Source: Pseudonocardia sp. DSM 110487 (GTDB lineage Bacteria > Actinomycetota > Actinomycetes > Mycobacteriales > Pseudonocardiaceae). From it: a stretch of DNA of 64,000 bases. Both the position numbers and the translations under genes were made by a program. Positions 25,927-33,876 of the stretch are shown one piece after another; the first letter of the stretch is position 1; each line of letters starts with the position of its first letter. The notes beneath the pieces are model-generated. The model searched no databases and was not told the origin of the DNA. It saw nothing but the letters and a program-made list of their open reading frames with translations. The stretch covers positions 6,572,001 to 6,636,000 of the forward strand of contig NZ_CP080521.1 in the NCBI RefSeq assembly GCF_019468565.1, given 5' to 3'.

Positions 25927-25996
25927 GCACACCGATTTCGGTGCTCACACATCGACTGCAGTCGGTGTGGGAGCGCAGTAGTCGGTGTGCGAGCCG
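25927..25996. repeat. Intergenic repeat cluster with GTCGGTGTG units
   Basis: GTCGGTGTGGGAGC at 25961 and GTCGGTGTGCGAGC at 25981 form a 20-base-period direct repeat. GCACACCGA at 25927-25935 and GTGCTCACAC near 25941 provide matching reverse-orientation arms. The block can fold into hairpins and lies between the 3' end of the FAD oxidase gene and the start of the PcaB-like gene. A terminator or REP-like role is inferred. Confidence 0.5.
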
Positions 25997-26010
25997 AACT
26001 GCACGCCGCG

Positions 26011-27147
26011 CTACAGCCGCGTGGGGCTGAACGCCGCGCGGTCGAGCGGGACGTCGGCGGGCAACGGACCGCCCGTCACCACCGCCGCGGCGAACGCCGC
26101 GAGCGCAGGCGCCGTCTCGATCCCCGATCCGCCCTGGCCTGCGCAGAACCAGAACCCGGGGTGCTCGGGCCACGCCCCGATCACCGGAAGCCGGTCGGGC
26201 ACGAACGACCGAAGCCCCGCCCACGCCGTGCGCACCGAGCGCAGGCCGAGCCCGGTGACCTCCTCGACCCGCTCCAGGGCTATCGCGACGTCCAGCTCGT
26301 CGGGACGCACGTCGTGCGGCTCGACCGGCGTCTCGTCGGCGGGGCTGACCAGGAGCCCGTCGCCCTCCTGCTTGAAGTAGAAGCGCTCGGGCGTCTCGAT
26401 GACCATCGGCAGCCTCGCCCCGTCCGGCGCGCGGAGCCGGGCCGGGTCCGGCACCCGGACCAGCGCGATCGTGCGCCGGTACGGCGTGAGCCCGATGTGC
26501 GGGACCCCCGCCCGCACCGCGACGGCGTCCGCCCACGCGCCGGCGGCGTCCACGACCTCGGCCGCACCGATCACGTTCCCATCCGGACCGGCCTGCACCT
26601 CCCACCCGGAACCGCTTCTCCGCACGCCGGTGACCGGGGCACCCGTCCGGACCTTCCCACCGCGGCGGAGGAGCCCTCGGATGAAGGCCTGGTGCAGCGC
26701 CTCGGCATCGATGTCGGCCGCGCCCTCCACGACGGCGGCGGCACGCACAGCGCCCGGCCGCAGCGCCGGACACAAGCGCTGCGCCTCTGCCGGGTCGATC
26801 GCGACGGGGCACCCCGGCTCACCCGCCTGCTCGGCCAGGTCGGCGGCCAGCTCCGCGGCACCGTCGGCATCGAACGCGACGTGCAGCAGCGCGCGGGGCG
26901 TGAGCAGCGGCGGCGCATCCAACTCCGCCTCGAGCCGCGCGAACCGCGGACCGCTCGCCGCGACCAGCGCGCGCAGCGGCGCCGAGCCATGGCCGGGGAC
27001 ATAGGTTGCGGCGGAGCGGGCCGTCGAGTGCCGGGCGAGCGCGGTCTCGGTCTCCACCAGCAGAACCGAGCGGGTGGCGGCGAGCTCGTAGGCGATCGAG
27101 GCGCCCGCGATACCACCCCCGACCACGACGGTGTCGAAGTTCGTCAC
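26011..27147 (-). CDS. FAD-dependent amino-acid oxidase/dehydrogenase (DadA/DAO family)
   Basis: The 378-residue flavoprotein opens with the FAD-binding DTVVVGGGIAGASIAYELA and has ETETALARHSTARSAATYV, the substrate-domain segment YFKQEGDGLLVSPADETP and the second FAD contact LPVIGAWPEHPGFWFCAGQGGSGIETAP. The arrangement resembles D-arginine/D-amino-acid dehydrogenases and glycine-oxidase-like enzymes. Oxidative deamination of an amino acid or amine is expected, but the substrate is not readable. It stands at the head of a minus-strand series with the PcaB-like and AlkZ-like genes. Confidence 0.82.
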   Translation of the reverse strand: MTNFDTVVVGGGIAGASIAYELAATRSVLLVETETALARHSTARSAATYVPGHGSAPLRALVAASGPRFARLEAELDAPPLLTPRALLHVAFDADGAAELAADLAEQAGEPGCPVAIDPAEAQRLCPALRPGAVRAAAVVEGAADIDAEALHQAFIRGLLRRGGKVRTGAPVTGVRRSGSGWEVQAGPDGNVIGAAEVVDAAGAWADAVAVRAGVPHIGLTPYRRTIALVRVPDPARLRAPDGARLPMVIETPERFYFKQEGDGLLVSPADETPVEPHDVRPDELDVAIALERVEEVTGLGLRSVRTAWAGLRSFVPDRLPVIGAWPEHPGFWFCAGQGGSGIETAPALAAFAAAVVTGGPLPADVPLDRAAFSPTRL

Positions 27148-27366
27148 CCGCCGACGCTAGCCCGGGAAATTCCGTGGCGCGCCCACAACGGCAGGCTTAT
27201 CGTCCTCGTCATGCGCCTGTAGCGACGGCCGCTCCACTGCGGCAAGCACGGCCAGGGCCCTCCCGCCCGGCCGCTCCCGTTCCAGCCACCCGGCCGGCCC
27301 TGGACCAGATCCGGGCGCCGTCTCGGCTCTGCTGCGCCGGCCCCGTCATCCTGCAGGAGGCACCCC

Positions 27367-27582
27367 ATGCCAGACCCGTTGCTCTCGTCCCTGCTCGCCA
27401 CCGTCGACAACACGCAGGGCGAACCGAACCCCGCCGACGCCGCTCCGGCGCCGGCCAACCGAGCGGCCCGCCGCGGCCGCGCGGGCAAGAACGCCCCGAG
27501 TGGAGCCGTCCACGCCGGCTCCTCGGGTCACGCCCGCGCAGCGCAGGGCCGCCGGATCAACCCGGTGCGGCGCACTGGTTGA
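27367..27582 (+). CDS. Small basic hypothetical protein
   Basis: A 71-residue protein with a strong ribosome binding site (GCAGGAGG) nine bases before ATG 27367. The first 15 residues (PDPLLSSLLATVDNT) are hydrophobic and acidic. The rest is Ala/Pro-rich and then very basic (NRAARRGRAGKN and AAQGRRINPVRRTG). No family is recognised. An upstream ATGCGCCTGTAG mini-frame at 27211 precedes it. From 27583 to 27872 (290 bases) I see no gene. Confidence 0.5.
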   Translation: MPDPLLSSLLATVDNTQGEPNPADAAPAPANRAARRGRAGKNAPSGAVHAGSSGHARAAQGRRINPVRRTG

Positions 27583-27872
27583 TCCACAGCCGGTGCCGCC
27601 GGTCCCGCGTCAACTATCACCCATTTGTTGCACGCGGGCCGGTGGTGCCGGGCGGGCGACCGAGCAGCACGAGTGCCGCATGGTGAGGCGCGCTCGCGTC
27701 CTGCTGCTCGGTCGTCCGCGGCACACGATGCCCCCTCCCGCCAGGCCCCCTACGGGTCCCTGTCGCACCTGCCCTACCGAGAGTCGATCTCCAGCCCCAG
27801 GTCCCGACAGCTACCGCTGCGGCCGCGCCGAACTCGACGTCGTCTTCAGGCCGGCGAGGCGTGATCGGGCCG

Positions 27873-28514
27873 TCATCGGCCTCCCACCGGAACGGGAGCA
27901 GGCCCGGTAGTTCCGCGGTCATCGCTGGGCTGCCGAGGGGATGACGCGGGGATGGCGTTGTCGATGAGGACGGCGGCGATGGCGGCGGCGGTGGGGAAGG
28001 AATCGCTGTTGAGGACTCGGGTGCGGGCCGAGGCGCCGTCGATGAGCAGCGCCAGTTGTTCGCCGAGTTGTTCGGGGTTGGTGGCGCCGGCTTCGCGGGC
28101 GGTTTCGGTCAGCCGCGCGGCGATGGCGGTCTTGTAGTCGCGTGCGTACTGGGATGCGGGGTGTTGGGGGTCGTGGAGTTCGACGGCCGCCGCGATGTAG
28201 GGGCACAGGGGCGTGGACGCGGGCATCTCGAAGGCGGCGAGGAGTCGTTCGCGGGGAGTGCGGTCGGTGCGGTCGAACACCCCGGGCATGACGTCGGGAT
28301 CGAATCGGCGCAGGTATTCGGCGACGAGTTCGTCCTTGCTGGTGAAGTGCTGGTAGGCCGTGCGCTTGGACACCTGGGCCGCGGCGCAGAGTTGGTCCAT
28401 GCCGGTGCGGTTGACGCCCTGATCGCGGAACAGCTGCTGTGACGCGCTGAGGATGCGCTCGCGTGCGCCCCTGCCGCGGCGCCGGCCCAGGGGGCCCTTC
28501 GCCAACTCCGTCAT
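27873..28514 (-). CDS. TetR-family transcriptional regulator
   Basis: A 213-residue protein with the N-terminal TetR HTH: ARERILSASQQLFRDQGVNRTGMDQLCAAAQVSKRTAYQHF, seen as SKRTAYQHFTSKDELV at the recognition helix. The C-terminal ligand domain has the LmrA/YxaF-like CPYIAAAVELHDPQHPA segment. The gene is divergent from the SDR at 28653, and two strong palindromes lie between the starts. It therefore probably represses the SDR operon and itself. Confidence 0.88.
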   Translation of the reverse strand: MTELAKGPLGRRRGRGARERILSASQQLFRDQGVNRTGMDQLCAAAQVSKRTAYQHFTSKDELVAEYLRRFDPDVMPGVFDRTDRTPRERLLAAFEMPASTPLCPYIAAAVELHDPQHPASQYARDYKTAIAARLTETAREAGATNPEQLGEQLALLIDGASARTRVLNSDSFPTAAAIAAVLIDNAIPASSPRQPSDDRGTTGPAPVPVGGR

Positions 28515-28523
28515 GCCGCCAGC

Positions 28524-28551
28524 GTAGACCGTTCGGTACGGATCGGTCTAC
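28524..28551. promoter_or_regulatory. Palindrome with arms GTAGACCG / CGGTCTAC, candidate TetR operator
   Basis: Perfect 8-base arms flank a 12-base centre just 10 bases upstream of the TetR start codon. The size and position are typical of TetR self-regulation. Confidence 0.65.
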
Positions 28552-28578
28552 ATAGCTTGCGCTCCGACCGGTCGTCGG

Positions 28579-28591
28579 GTACGTTACGTAC
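28579..28591. promoter_or_regulatory. Palindrome GTACGT-T-ACGTAC in the divergent promoter
   Basis: A perfect 6-1-6 inverted repeat lies 62 bases before the SDR start, in the same TetR/SDR intergenic region as the larger palindrome. It may be a second operator or part of the promoter architecture. Confidence 0.45.
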
Positions 28592-28652
28592 ACAGTCTGG
28601 TGTGCATAAGTGCCGAACTGTTCCGGATGACCATCAATTCAACGGAGTGATC

Positions 28653-29387
28653 GTGGGAAAGCTCGATGGCAAGGTCGCGGTGATCACCGGCGGATCCACC
28701 GGATTGGCACTGGCCGGCGCCAAGCTGTTCGTCGAGGAAGGCGCGCACGTCTTCATCCAGGCCCGGCGGCAGGAAGCGCTGGACGACGCCGTCAAGCTGA
28801 TCGGCCGCAACGTCACCGCCGTCCAGGGTGACGCGGCCGAACTGGACGACCTGGACCGCTTGTACGACACCGTCAAGCGGGAGAAGGGTTCGATCGACGT
28901 GCTGTGGGCCAGCGCCGGGATGGGCGAACCCGCCGTCCTCGGCGAGATCACCGAGGAACAGTTCCACCGCGCCTTCTCGCTGAACGCGCGCGGCACCCTG
29001 TTCACCGTGCAGAAGGCACTGCCGCTGATCAACGACAACGGCTCGATCTTGATGACCGGATCCAACGCCTCCCTCGGCGCCTTCCCCGGCTGGAGCCTCT
29101 ACGCGGGGAGCAAGGCCGTCCAGCAGGCCTGGGCCCGCGTCTGGCTCAACGAACTGCGCGACCGCAAGATCCGGGTCAACGTCCTGACCCCCGGCCAGGT
29201 CGCCACCGCCAAGCAGGAAGAAGTGTTCGACGAGGCAACCATGGCCGCATTCGAGTCTCTCATCCCCCGCGGAAAGATGGGCCGCCCCGAAGAAATCGCG
29301 ACCATCGCCCTGTTCCTCGCCTCCGACGACTCCAGCTACGTCAACGGCATGGAACTGGTCGCCGACGGCGGCGTCACCGCCATCTGA
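28653..29387 (+). CDS. Short-chain dehydrogenase/reductase
   Basis: A 244-residue classical SDR. GTG 28653 is chosen because GGAG lies just upstream and the domain starts at once with KLDGKVAVITGGSTGLALAGA (a TGxxxGxG-type cofactor loop). Other landmarks are WASAGMGEP (NNAG equivalent), the catalytic serine in MTGSNASLG, YAGSK (YxxxK) in WSLYAGSKAVQQ and LTPGQVAT. The C-terminus SSYVNGMELVADGGVTAI is standard. Control by the divergent TetR is likely. The substrate is unknown. Confidence 0.88.
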   Translation: MGKLDGKVAVITGGSTGLALAGAKLFVEEGAHVFIQARRQEALDDAVKLIGRNVTAVQGDAAELDDLDRLYDTVKREKGSIDVLWASAGMGEPAVLGEITEEQFHRAFSLNARGTLFTVQKALPLINDNGSILMTGSNASLGAFPGWSLYAGSKAVQQAWARVWLNELRDRKIRVNVLTPGQVATAKQEEVFDEATMAAFESLIPRGKMGRPEEIATIALFLASDDSSYVNGMELVADGGVTAI

Positions 29388-29388
29388 A

Positions 29389-29622
29389 CCACACACCATC
29401 GCGCTCACCGAGATGGTGGTGCACGGCTGGGACCTGGCCATGGCCACCGGCCAGCCCGTCGAGCTGCTCGAACCCACACTGCAAGCCGTCTGGGAGTACC
29501 TGACCGAGTTCCTGCCGACCCTGTCGGACCTGGTCCGGGCCTTGTGGGGTGCGGCGGTGCCCGTCCCGCCGGACGCGTCCCTGCTGGACCGCATCGTCGG
29601 GATGGCCGGCCGCAAGCCGTGA
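29389..29622 (+). pseudogene. Remnant of a TIGR03086-type mycothiol-dependent (DinB-like) protein
   Basis: Directly after the SDR stop an open frame reads HTIALTEMVVHGWDLAMATGQ and ends DASLLDRIVGMAGRKP. This is the C-terminal third of the TIGR03086/maleylpyruvate-isomerase-like family, in which VVHGWDLA is a hallmark. The N-terminal metal-binding two thirds are missing: the SDR gene ends one base before homology begins. This looks like a deletion scar that joined the SDR to the tail of another gene. An internal ATG at 29413 could still yield a 69-residue peptide, but function is doubtful. The gap to 29731 holds nothing else. Confidence 0.65.
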
Positions 29623-29731
29623 ACGAGATCAATTCTCGGTTCGAGAGTTCATTGCCCTGATGACCTGGCACGCCGACCCGGACCTGCGGGTCGGCGTGCC
29701 GACCGGGTCTCATACACGACGAGGAGAAGCC

Positions 29732-30157
29732 ATGACCACGTTCGCCCAGCACCGCGCCACCGTCGAGTCCTTCGTCGACTGCATGCACGGCGGCGCGGAC
29801 AAGGACGCTCTCGCCCGTGTCCTCGCTGAGAACGTGGTGCTGATCAGCCCGCTCAGCGATGAGCCGCTCACCGGCCGCGAGGCCGTCACGGCAGCCATCC
29901 AGGGCGTCTCCACGGTGGCGGCGGACCTCATCTACAAGGAGGTCCTCAGCGGCGAGACCCACCACGCCGCATTCTTCCGGCTGCAGATCGAAGACACGGC
30001 GGTCAACGGGATGGACTACATCCTGCTCGACGCGGACGGCAAGATTGCCGAGGTGACCATATTTTGGCGCCCGCTGCCATCCGCCGTCGAGATGCAGGGT
30101 CACCTCGCGCCTCTCGTCGGCATGCAGCCCTGGGAACTGCGCACAAAGGGTGCGTAA
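29732..30157 (+). CDS. SnoaL/NTF2-like protein
   Basis: The 141-residue protein starts at ATG 29732 behind GAGGAG. It carries the NTF2-like pattern TFAQHRATVESFVDCMHGG, LISPLSDEPLTGREAV and a C-terminal sheet with DYILLDADGKIAEVTIFWRP, which is the DUF4440/SnoaL signature. It probably binds or transforms a small substrate of the surrounding redox genes. The exact role is unknown. Confidence 0.8.
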   Translation: MTTFAQHRATVESFVDCMHGGADKDALARVLAENVVLISPLSDEPLTGREAVTAAIQGVSTVAADLIYKEVLSGETHHAAFFRLQIEDTAVNGMDYILLDADGKIAEVTIFWRPLPSAVEMQGHLAPLVGMQPWELRTKGA

Positions 30158-30276
30158 CGATCACGGGATGCCCTCGTCCTATGTCCCTATTCAGAATGGC
30201 GGCGGTTCACGCATCCCAATCTACGGCGGAACACGAGACAGAGCGACACCTCGAGAACAGGAAGAGAGCACACCTC

Positions 30277-30900
30277 ATGAGCAGCATCACCCTCATCGGT
30301 ACGGGGAACATGGCCCGTGCCATTGGCACGCTCGCGGTGGCCGGCGGCAACACCGTCGAGGTCATGGGACGCGATCAGTCCAAGGTCGATGACCTGGCCA
30401 AGGCTCTGGGCGGCAGCGCGACGACGGGCAAGTGGGGCGCCGTCCCGGCCGGGGACATCGTCATCACGGCCCTGCTGTACGCCGGTGTCGTTCCGGTCGT
30501 CGCCGAGTACGGAGACGCCCTCGCGGGCAAGGTCATCGTCGACATCAGCAACCCCTTCAACGCCACGTTCGACGGACTGGCCCACAGCGAGGAGACGTCG
30601 ATCGCGCAGGAAGTCGCCAAGGTGGCCCCGGCCGGCGCGAGCGTGGTGAAGGCGTTCAACACCATCTTCCGTAGTGTCCTGGAGAAGGGCCGGCCCGACG
30701 TCTTCATCGCTGGCGACGATGCGCGGGCCAAGGCGGGCGTGGCGGCATTCATCGAGAGCCTCGGGCTGCGTCCGCTGGATGTCGGCGGCCTGAAAATGGC
30801 GCACTGGCTGGAAGGAATGGGCGTGGTCACGGTGGGCCTCGCCGGCAACGGGGTTGGCCACTGGGACTTCGCACTCGGCGTCAACGAATTTACCGGCTGA
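30277..30900 (+). CDS. NADPH-dependent F420 reductase-like protein (COG2085)
   Basis: The 207-residue Rossmann protein opens with ITLIGTGNMARAIGTLAVAGG and has VEVMGRDQSKVDDLAK as the NADP(H)-binding beta-2 region. DIVITALLYAGV and VVKAFNTIFRSVL follow, as in the F420H2:NADP oxidoreductase family. It is encoded 13 bases before an LLM gene of the kind that uses F420, which suggests the pair shares this cofactor. The order (reductase, then F420 enzyme) supports a joint role, but cofactor use is inferred. Confidence 0.82.
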   Translation: MSSITLIGTGNMARAIGTLAVAGGNTVEVMGRDQSKVDDLAKALGGSATTGKWGAVPAGDIVITALLYAGVVPVVAEYGDALAGKVIVDISNPFNATFDGLAHSEETSIAQEVAKVAPAGASVVKAFNTIFRSVLEKGRPDVFIAGDDARAKAGVAAFIESLGLRPLDVGGLKMAHWLEGMGVVTVGLAGNGVGHWDFALGVNEFTG

Positions 30901-30913
30901 GCAGACTCTCGCG

Positions 30914-32011
30914 ATGAAGCTCGGTTTCGTGATTCCCATTGTCGGGCCCGCCGTCAGCGGCGCCCCCGGCCTGAGCGCGTTCTGCCGCGGACTCGAGGAC
31001 CTCGGCTACGACACCCTGTGGGTCGGCGATCGCCTGGTCACGCCGGTTGATGTGGACAGCAGCTATCTGGCCAAGGGGCCGCAGATGACCCGCTCCCTCG
31101 ATCCGGTGCTGCTGTGGACCGTCGCCGCGGCGGCGACCAGCCGGATGCGCCTGAACGCCAGCACGCTCAGCACGTTCTACTACGAGCCGCCGCACCTGGC
31201 CCGGCTGCTGACCACGCTCGACGTGCTCAGCGACGGCCGCCTTGGCGTTGGTGTGGGGCTGGGGTGGATGAAGCAGGAGTACGACAGCGCCCGCAACGCG
31301 GACTGGCAGCGGCGCGGCAAGATGCTCGATGACATGCTGGCGTTCCTGCACGCGTGGTGGACGACCAATCCCGTGTCCTGGGACAGCGAGTTCTTCACCT
31401 TGCCACCGGTCCACGCCGACCTGCGTCCGGTCCAGGCGGGCGGGCCACCCATCTGGATCGGCGGCGCCAGCGAGGCCGCGATGCGCCGGGTCGGCCGCAG
31501 CGGGGTCGGTTGGCTCGGGTTCGAGGTCGACGGTCGGGACGGGGGCGCCGACCGCCTGTGGTCGATCGCGCGCCGAGCGGCGCAGGACGCCGGCCGCGAT
31601 CCCGACGCGCTGAAGACGGCCATGCGGATCAACCTCGAACCGGGCACGTCCGTCGGCTCGCTCGCGGACAAGTTGCAGCGGTACGCCGAGTCCGGTGTTG
31701 ATGAGGCGTTCTTCGATGCCTACGCGGCGTTCACCAGCCTTGACCAGATGCTCGACTTCGCCGGCCATGTGATCGCGCGTACCGCCGGTTGTGACCACCG
31801 AAGAACGACACCGATGGTCTCGACGACTGGGAACCGGCTACCGAGCAGCACCTCGTCCACCGCGACCCAGTTCGGCGCGCCGCTCATTCCGCCGGCCCCA
31901 GTTGGACGGCAATGTCGGCTGGCACCCGCACTCCCCGACGGCAGATGTCGGCGTCGAACCGCCGGGCCAGCGGGTCGTGGGGATTGGCGAGCAGTACGAC
32001 AACGTCTCTGA
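30914..32011 (+). CDS. LLM-class F420-dependent oxidoreductase with an overrunning C-terminus
   Basis: The first ~294 residues from ATG 30914 form a complete LLM protein: MKLGFVIPIVGP, DTLWVGDRLVTP, STLSTFYYEPPHLARLL, LDVLSDGRLGVGVGLGWMKQEY and PPIWIGGASEAAM. The family normally ends near FAGHVIARTAG. Here the frame continues about 70 residues and lies antisense over the last 128 bases of the lysR gene. The extra tail is Ser/Thr/Pro/Arg-rich and unlike any domain. A one-base change at GGTTGTGA (31788-31795) would restore a TGA stop, so stop-codon loss by a recent indel is likely. Confidence 0.75.
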   Translation: MKLGFVIPIVGPAVSGAPGLSAFCRGLEDLGYDTLWVGDRLVTPVDVDSSYLAKGPQMTRSLDPVLLWTVAAAATSRMRLNASTLSTFYYEPPHLARLLTTLDVLSDGRLGVGVGLGWMKQEYDSARNADWQRRGKMLDDMLAFLHAWWTTNPVSWDSEFFTLPPVHADLRPVQAGGPPIWIGGASEAAMRRVGRSGVGWLGFEVDGRDGGADRLWSIARRAAQDAGRDPDALKTAMRINLEPGTSVGSLADKLQRYAESGVDEAFFDAYAAFTSLDQMLDFAGHVIARTAGCDHRRTTPMVSTTGNRLPSSTSSTATQFGAPLIPPAPVGRQCRLAPALPDGRCRRRTAGPAGRGDWRAVRQRL

Positions 32012-32786
32012 GTAGCGGCGGGTCCAATCGCCGCACGGCGCCGGGGAACGCACTGGGCAACGCGGTGATCGGCACCAGGGCAACACCCAGACCGGCGGCC
32101 GCCAGATGTGCGGCGGTCGTGGCATTGCGGGTACGGGTGAGCACGGTGAGGGCGACGCCCCGTTCCGCCGCGACGTCATCCAGCCAGGCACCCAACCCAT
32201 TGTCTGGGTGGTAGCCCACCATCGAGCGCTTGGCCAGCTGGGTGAAGGTGACCGGCTCGGGCCCGGCACCACCCGCCATCGCCGCGACCACCTCTTCACT
32301 ACCCACGAGGCTTTCGAATCCCGCCCAACGCGAGGGCCGTGGCCCGACCGCCAGATCGACCATTCCGGAGCCGACCAGATCGGCGAGCCCATCGGCGCTG
32401 GACAGCTCGGTCAGCCCCAGATGCACACCGGGGCGGCGCCGGTGCCAGGCCCGTAGCACCGGCGCGAGCAAGCCGGCGGTCATGCTTTCCGCGCACCCGA
32501 TCCGCAGCTGCCCACCTGCGCCGCGAGCGACCGCTCGGCCGGTGGCGACGGCGCGTTGCGCTGCGGCCAGCGCCGCGCGAGCGTCCGGCAGGAGCGCCCG
32601 GCCCGCGACCGTCGGACGGACGCCACGGGACAGCCGCTCCACGACCGACGTGCCGATCTCTCGCTCCAAGGCCGCGATCTGGTGCGACATGGCCGGCTGC
32701 GACATGTGCAATCGAGCGGCGGCCTCGGTGACCGACCCGAACTGGCAGACGGCCACGAAGCACTCCAGGGCACGCAGGGTCGCCAT
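31884..32786 (-). CDS. LysR-family transcriptional regulator
   Basis: A 300-residue LTTR with the N-terminal winged HTH LECFVAVCQFGSVTEAAARL then SQPAMSHQIAALEREIG. The effector domain contains LRIGCAESMTAGLLAPVL and DLAVGPRPSRWAG. It is divergent from the SDR at 32889. The intergenic region has a classical T-N11-A palindrome, so it is expected to regulate that SDR. The 3' end is overlapped by the extended LLM frame. Confidence 0.88.
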   Translation of the reverse strand: MATLRALECFVAVCQFGSVTEAAARLHMSQPAMSHQIAALEREIGTSVVERLSRGVRPTVAGRALLPDARAALAAAQRAVATGRAVARGAGGQLRIGCAESMTAGLLAPVLRAWHRRRPGVHLGLTELSSADGLADLVGSGMVDLAVGPRPSRWAGFESLVGSEEVVAAMAGGAGPEPVTFTQLAKRSMVGYHPDNGLGAWLDDVAAERGVALTVLTRTRNATTAAHLAAAGLGVALVPITALPSAFPGAVRRLDPPLLRDVVVLLANPHDPLARRFDADICRRGVRVPADIAVQLGPAE

Positions 32787-32797
32787 TCGCCAATACT

Positions 32798-32818
32798 ATG
32801 GTTGGTAGCGATAACCAT
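32798..32818. promoter_or_regulatory. LysR-type box ATGGTT-N9-AACCAT
   Basis: Perfect 6-base arms separated by nine bases contain the T-N11-A core expected for LysR-type regulators. It lies 11 bases from the lysR start codon and 70 bases from the divergent SDR start. Confidence 0.65.
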
Positions 32819-32888
32819 CATGGCGCGACGGGACTACTGCCGGCCGGTGCGGTGCTGATCTCGGTGAACCCGACAGCAGGAGGACACC

Positions 32889-33602
32889 GTGGCAGTCTCG
32901 ATCAACGGCAAGAAGCTGCTCATCGTCGGCGGCGGTTCGGGCATCGCCGCCCGCCTGGCTGTGGACGCAGCCACCGCAGGTGCCGAGGTCATCGTTGCCG
33001 CGCGACGGCATCACGAACCAACCAGCTCGGGCACGGGCGCCGTGATCAAGACCGCTCGCGTGGACCTCGGCGATGAAGACTCGGTGCGGGAGCTGGCCAC
33101 CCACGTCGGCGGGCTCGACTACCTCGTCACGATGGCCGCCGACCACGCCAACGGCCCGGTGACCGAACTGGATCGCGCCGCCGTTGCCCGCGCGTTCGAC
33201 GCCAAGGTGCTCGGACCGATCCTGCTCGCCAAGCACCTCTCCCCACAGATCCGGCCCGATGGCGCGATCTTGCTGTTCGCCGGGGTAGCGGGGTGGCGCC
33301 CTGCACCGGGACTCACCGTCATGGCGACGACCAACGGTGCGGTTGCCTTCCTCGCCAAGGCACTCGCCGTCGAGCTCGCGCCGATCCGAGTCAACGCGTT
33401 GTCTCCGGGCATCGTCGACTCAGGGGCATGGGACCACATGGCCGAAGGCCGCGACCGGTTCTTCGCCGATGTCGCCGCCCGCAACCCTGCCCGACGCATC
33501 GGGCAACCTGCCGACATCGCATCGGCGGCGCTACTCGCTCTCACCAACCCGTTCCTGACCGGAACCACCCTGCATGTCGACGGCGGGGGCCATCTCAGCT
33601 GA
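32889..33602 (+). CDS. SDR-fold protein lacking the usual Tyr/Lys catalytic pair
   Basis: A 237-residue SDR from GTG 32889. The cofactor loop is KKLLIVGGGSGIAARLA, and the C-terminus has LSPGIVDSGAW and GTTLHVDGGGHLS. The segment normally carrying YxxxK reads TVMATTNGAVAFLAKALA, so neither the tyrosine nor the lysine is in the usual place. A divergent SDR branch with NGA at this position exists in actinomycetes, so this may be an atypical enzyme rather than a decayed one. The LysR gene is divergent from it. Confidence 0.8.
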   Translation: MAVSINGKKLLIVGGGSGIAARLAVDAATAGAEVIVAARRHHEPTSSGTGAVIKTARVDLGDEDSVRELATHVGGLDYLVTMAADHANGPVTELDRAAVARAFDAKVLGPILLAKHLSPQIRPDGAILLFAGVAGWRPAPGLTVMATTNGAVAFLAKALAVELAPIRVNALSPGIVDSGAWDHMAEGRDRFFADVAARNPARRIGQPADIASAALLALTNPFLTGTTLHVDGGGHLS

Positions 33603-33681
33603 ACCATCCAGGTGGCTCCGCCAGCGCGCGCCGAGGCCACCCGTTCTGGCCGAGGCTGCCCCGATCACGCACCTCAGGCGA

Positions 33682-33719
33682 TTGACATCCACCGCTAGCT
33701 CAGCGACTATTGAGTCAAT
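33682..33719 (+). promoter_or_regulatory. Candidate promoter with palindromic operator upstream of the arsenate genes
   Basis: TTGACA at 33682-33687 is followed after 17 bases by GACTAT (33705-33710). The perfect palindrome ATTGA-G-TCAAT at 33709-33719 overlaps the -10 box. ATTGA/TCAAT half-sites recall ArsR-type operators, but no arsR gene is in the window. Confidence 0.5.
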
Positions 33720-33764
33720 GTTTGCCGAGCAAAACGAGCTGGTCGATCCCGGACCCCGCGTGGC

Positions 33765-33866
33765 GTGGGCGACCACACCGCGTCCGCCCACGCCGCCCGC
33801 GAGCTGACCGATCGGATCGGCCGCCTCGCCCCAGCGATCCGTCCCGCCGAACCGCCCGCCTCATGA
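33765..33866 (+). other. Possible C-terminal gene remnant before the first arsenate reductase
   Basis: An open frame reads VGDHTASAHAARELTDRIGRL-like residues and stops at 33864-33866, with the stop overlapping the ribosome binding site of the next gene. This is the pattern of a coupled operon gene. The residues look like a natural amphipathic C-terminus, but there is room for only about 33 residues. It may be the tail of a lost ars gene or a chance frame. The rest of 33603-33876 holds only the promoter described separately. Confidence 0.25.
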
Positions 33867-33876
33867 GGAGGACCCC

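Noticed and set aside
23657..25981. A 774-codon plus-strand frame
   Set aside because: It is antisense to the AlkZ-like and PcaB-like genes and shows no recognisable domain.
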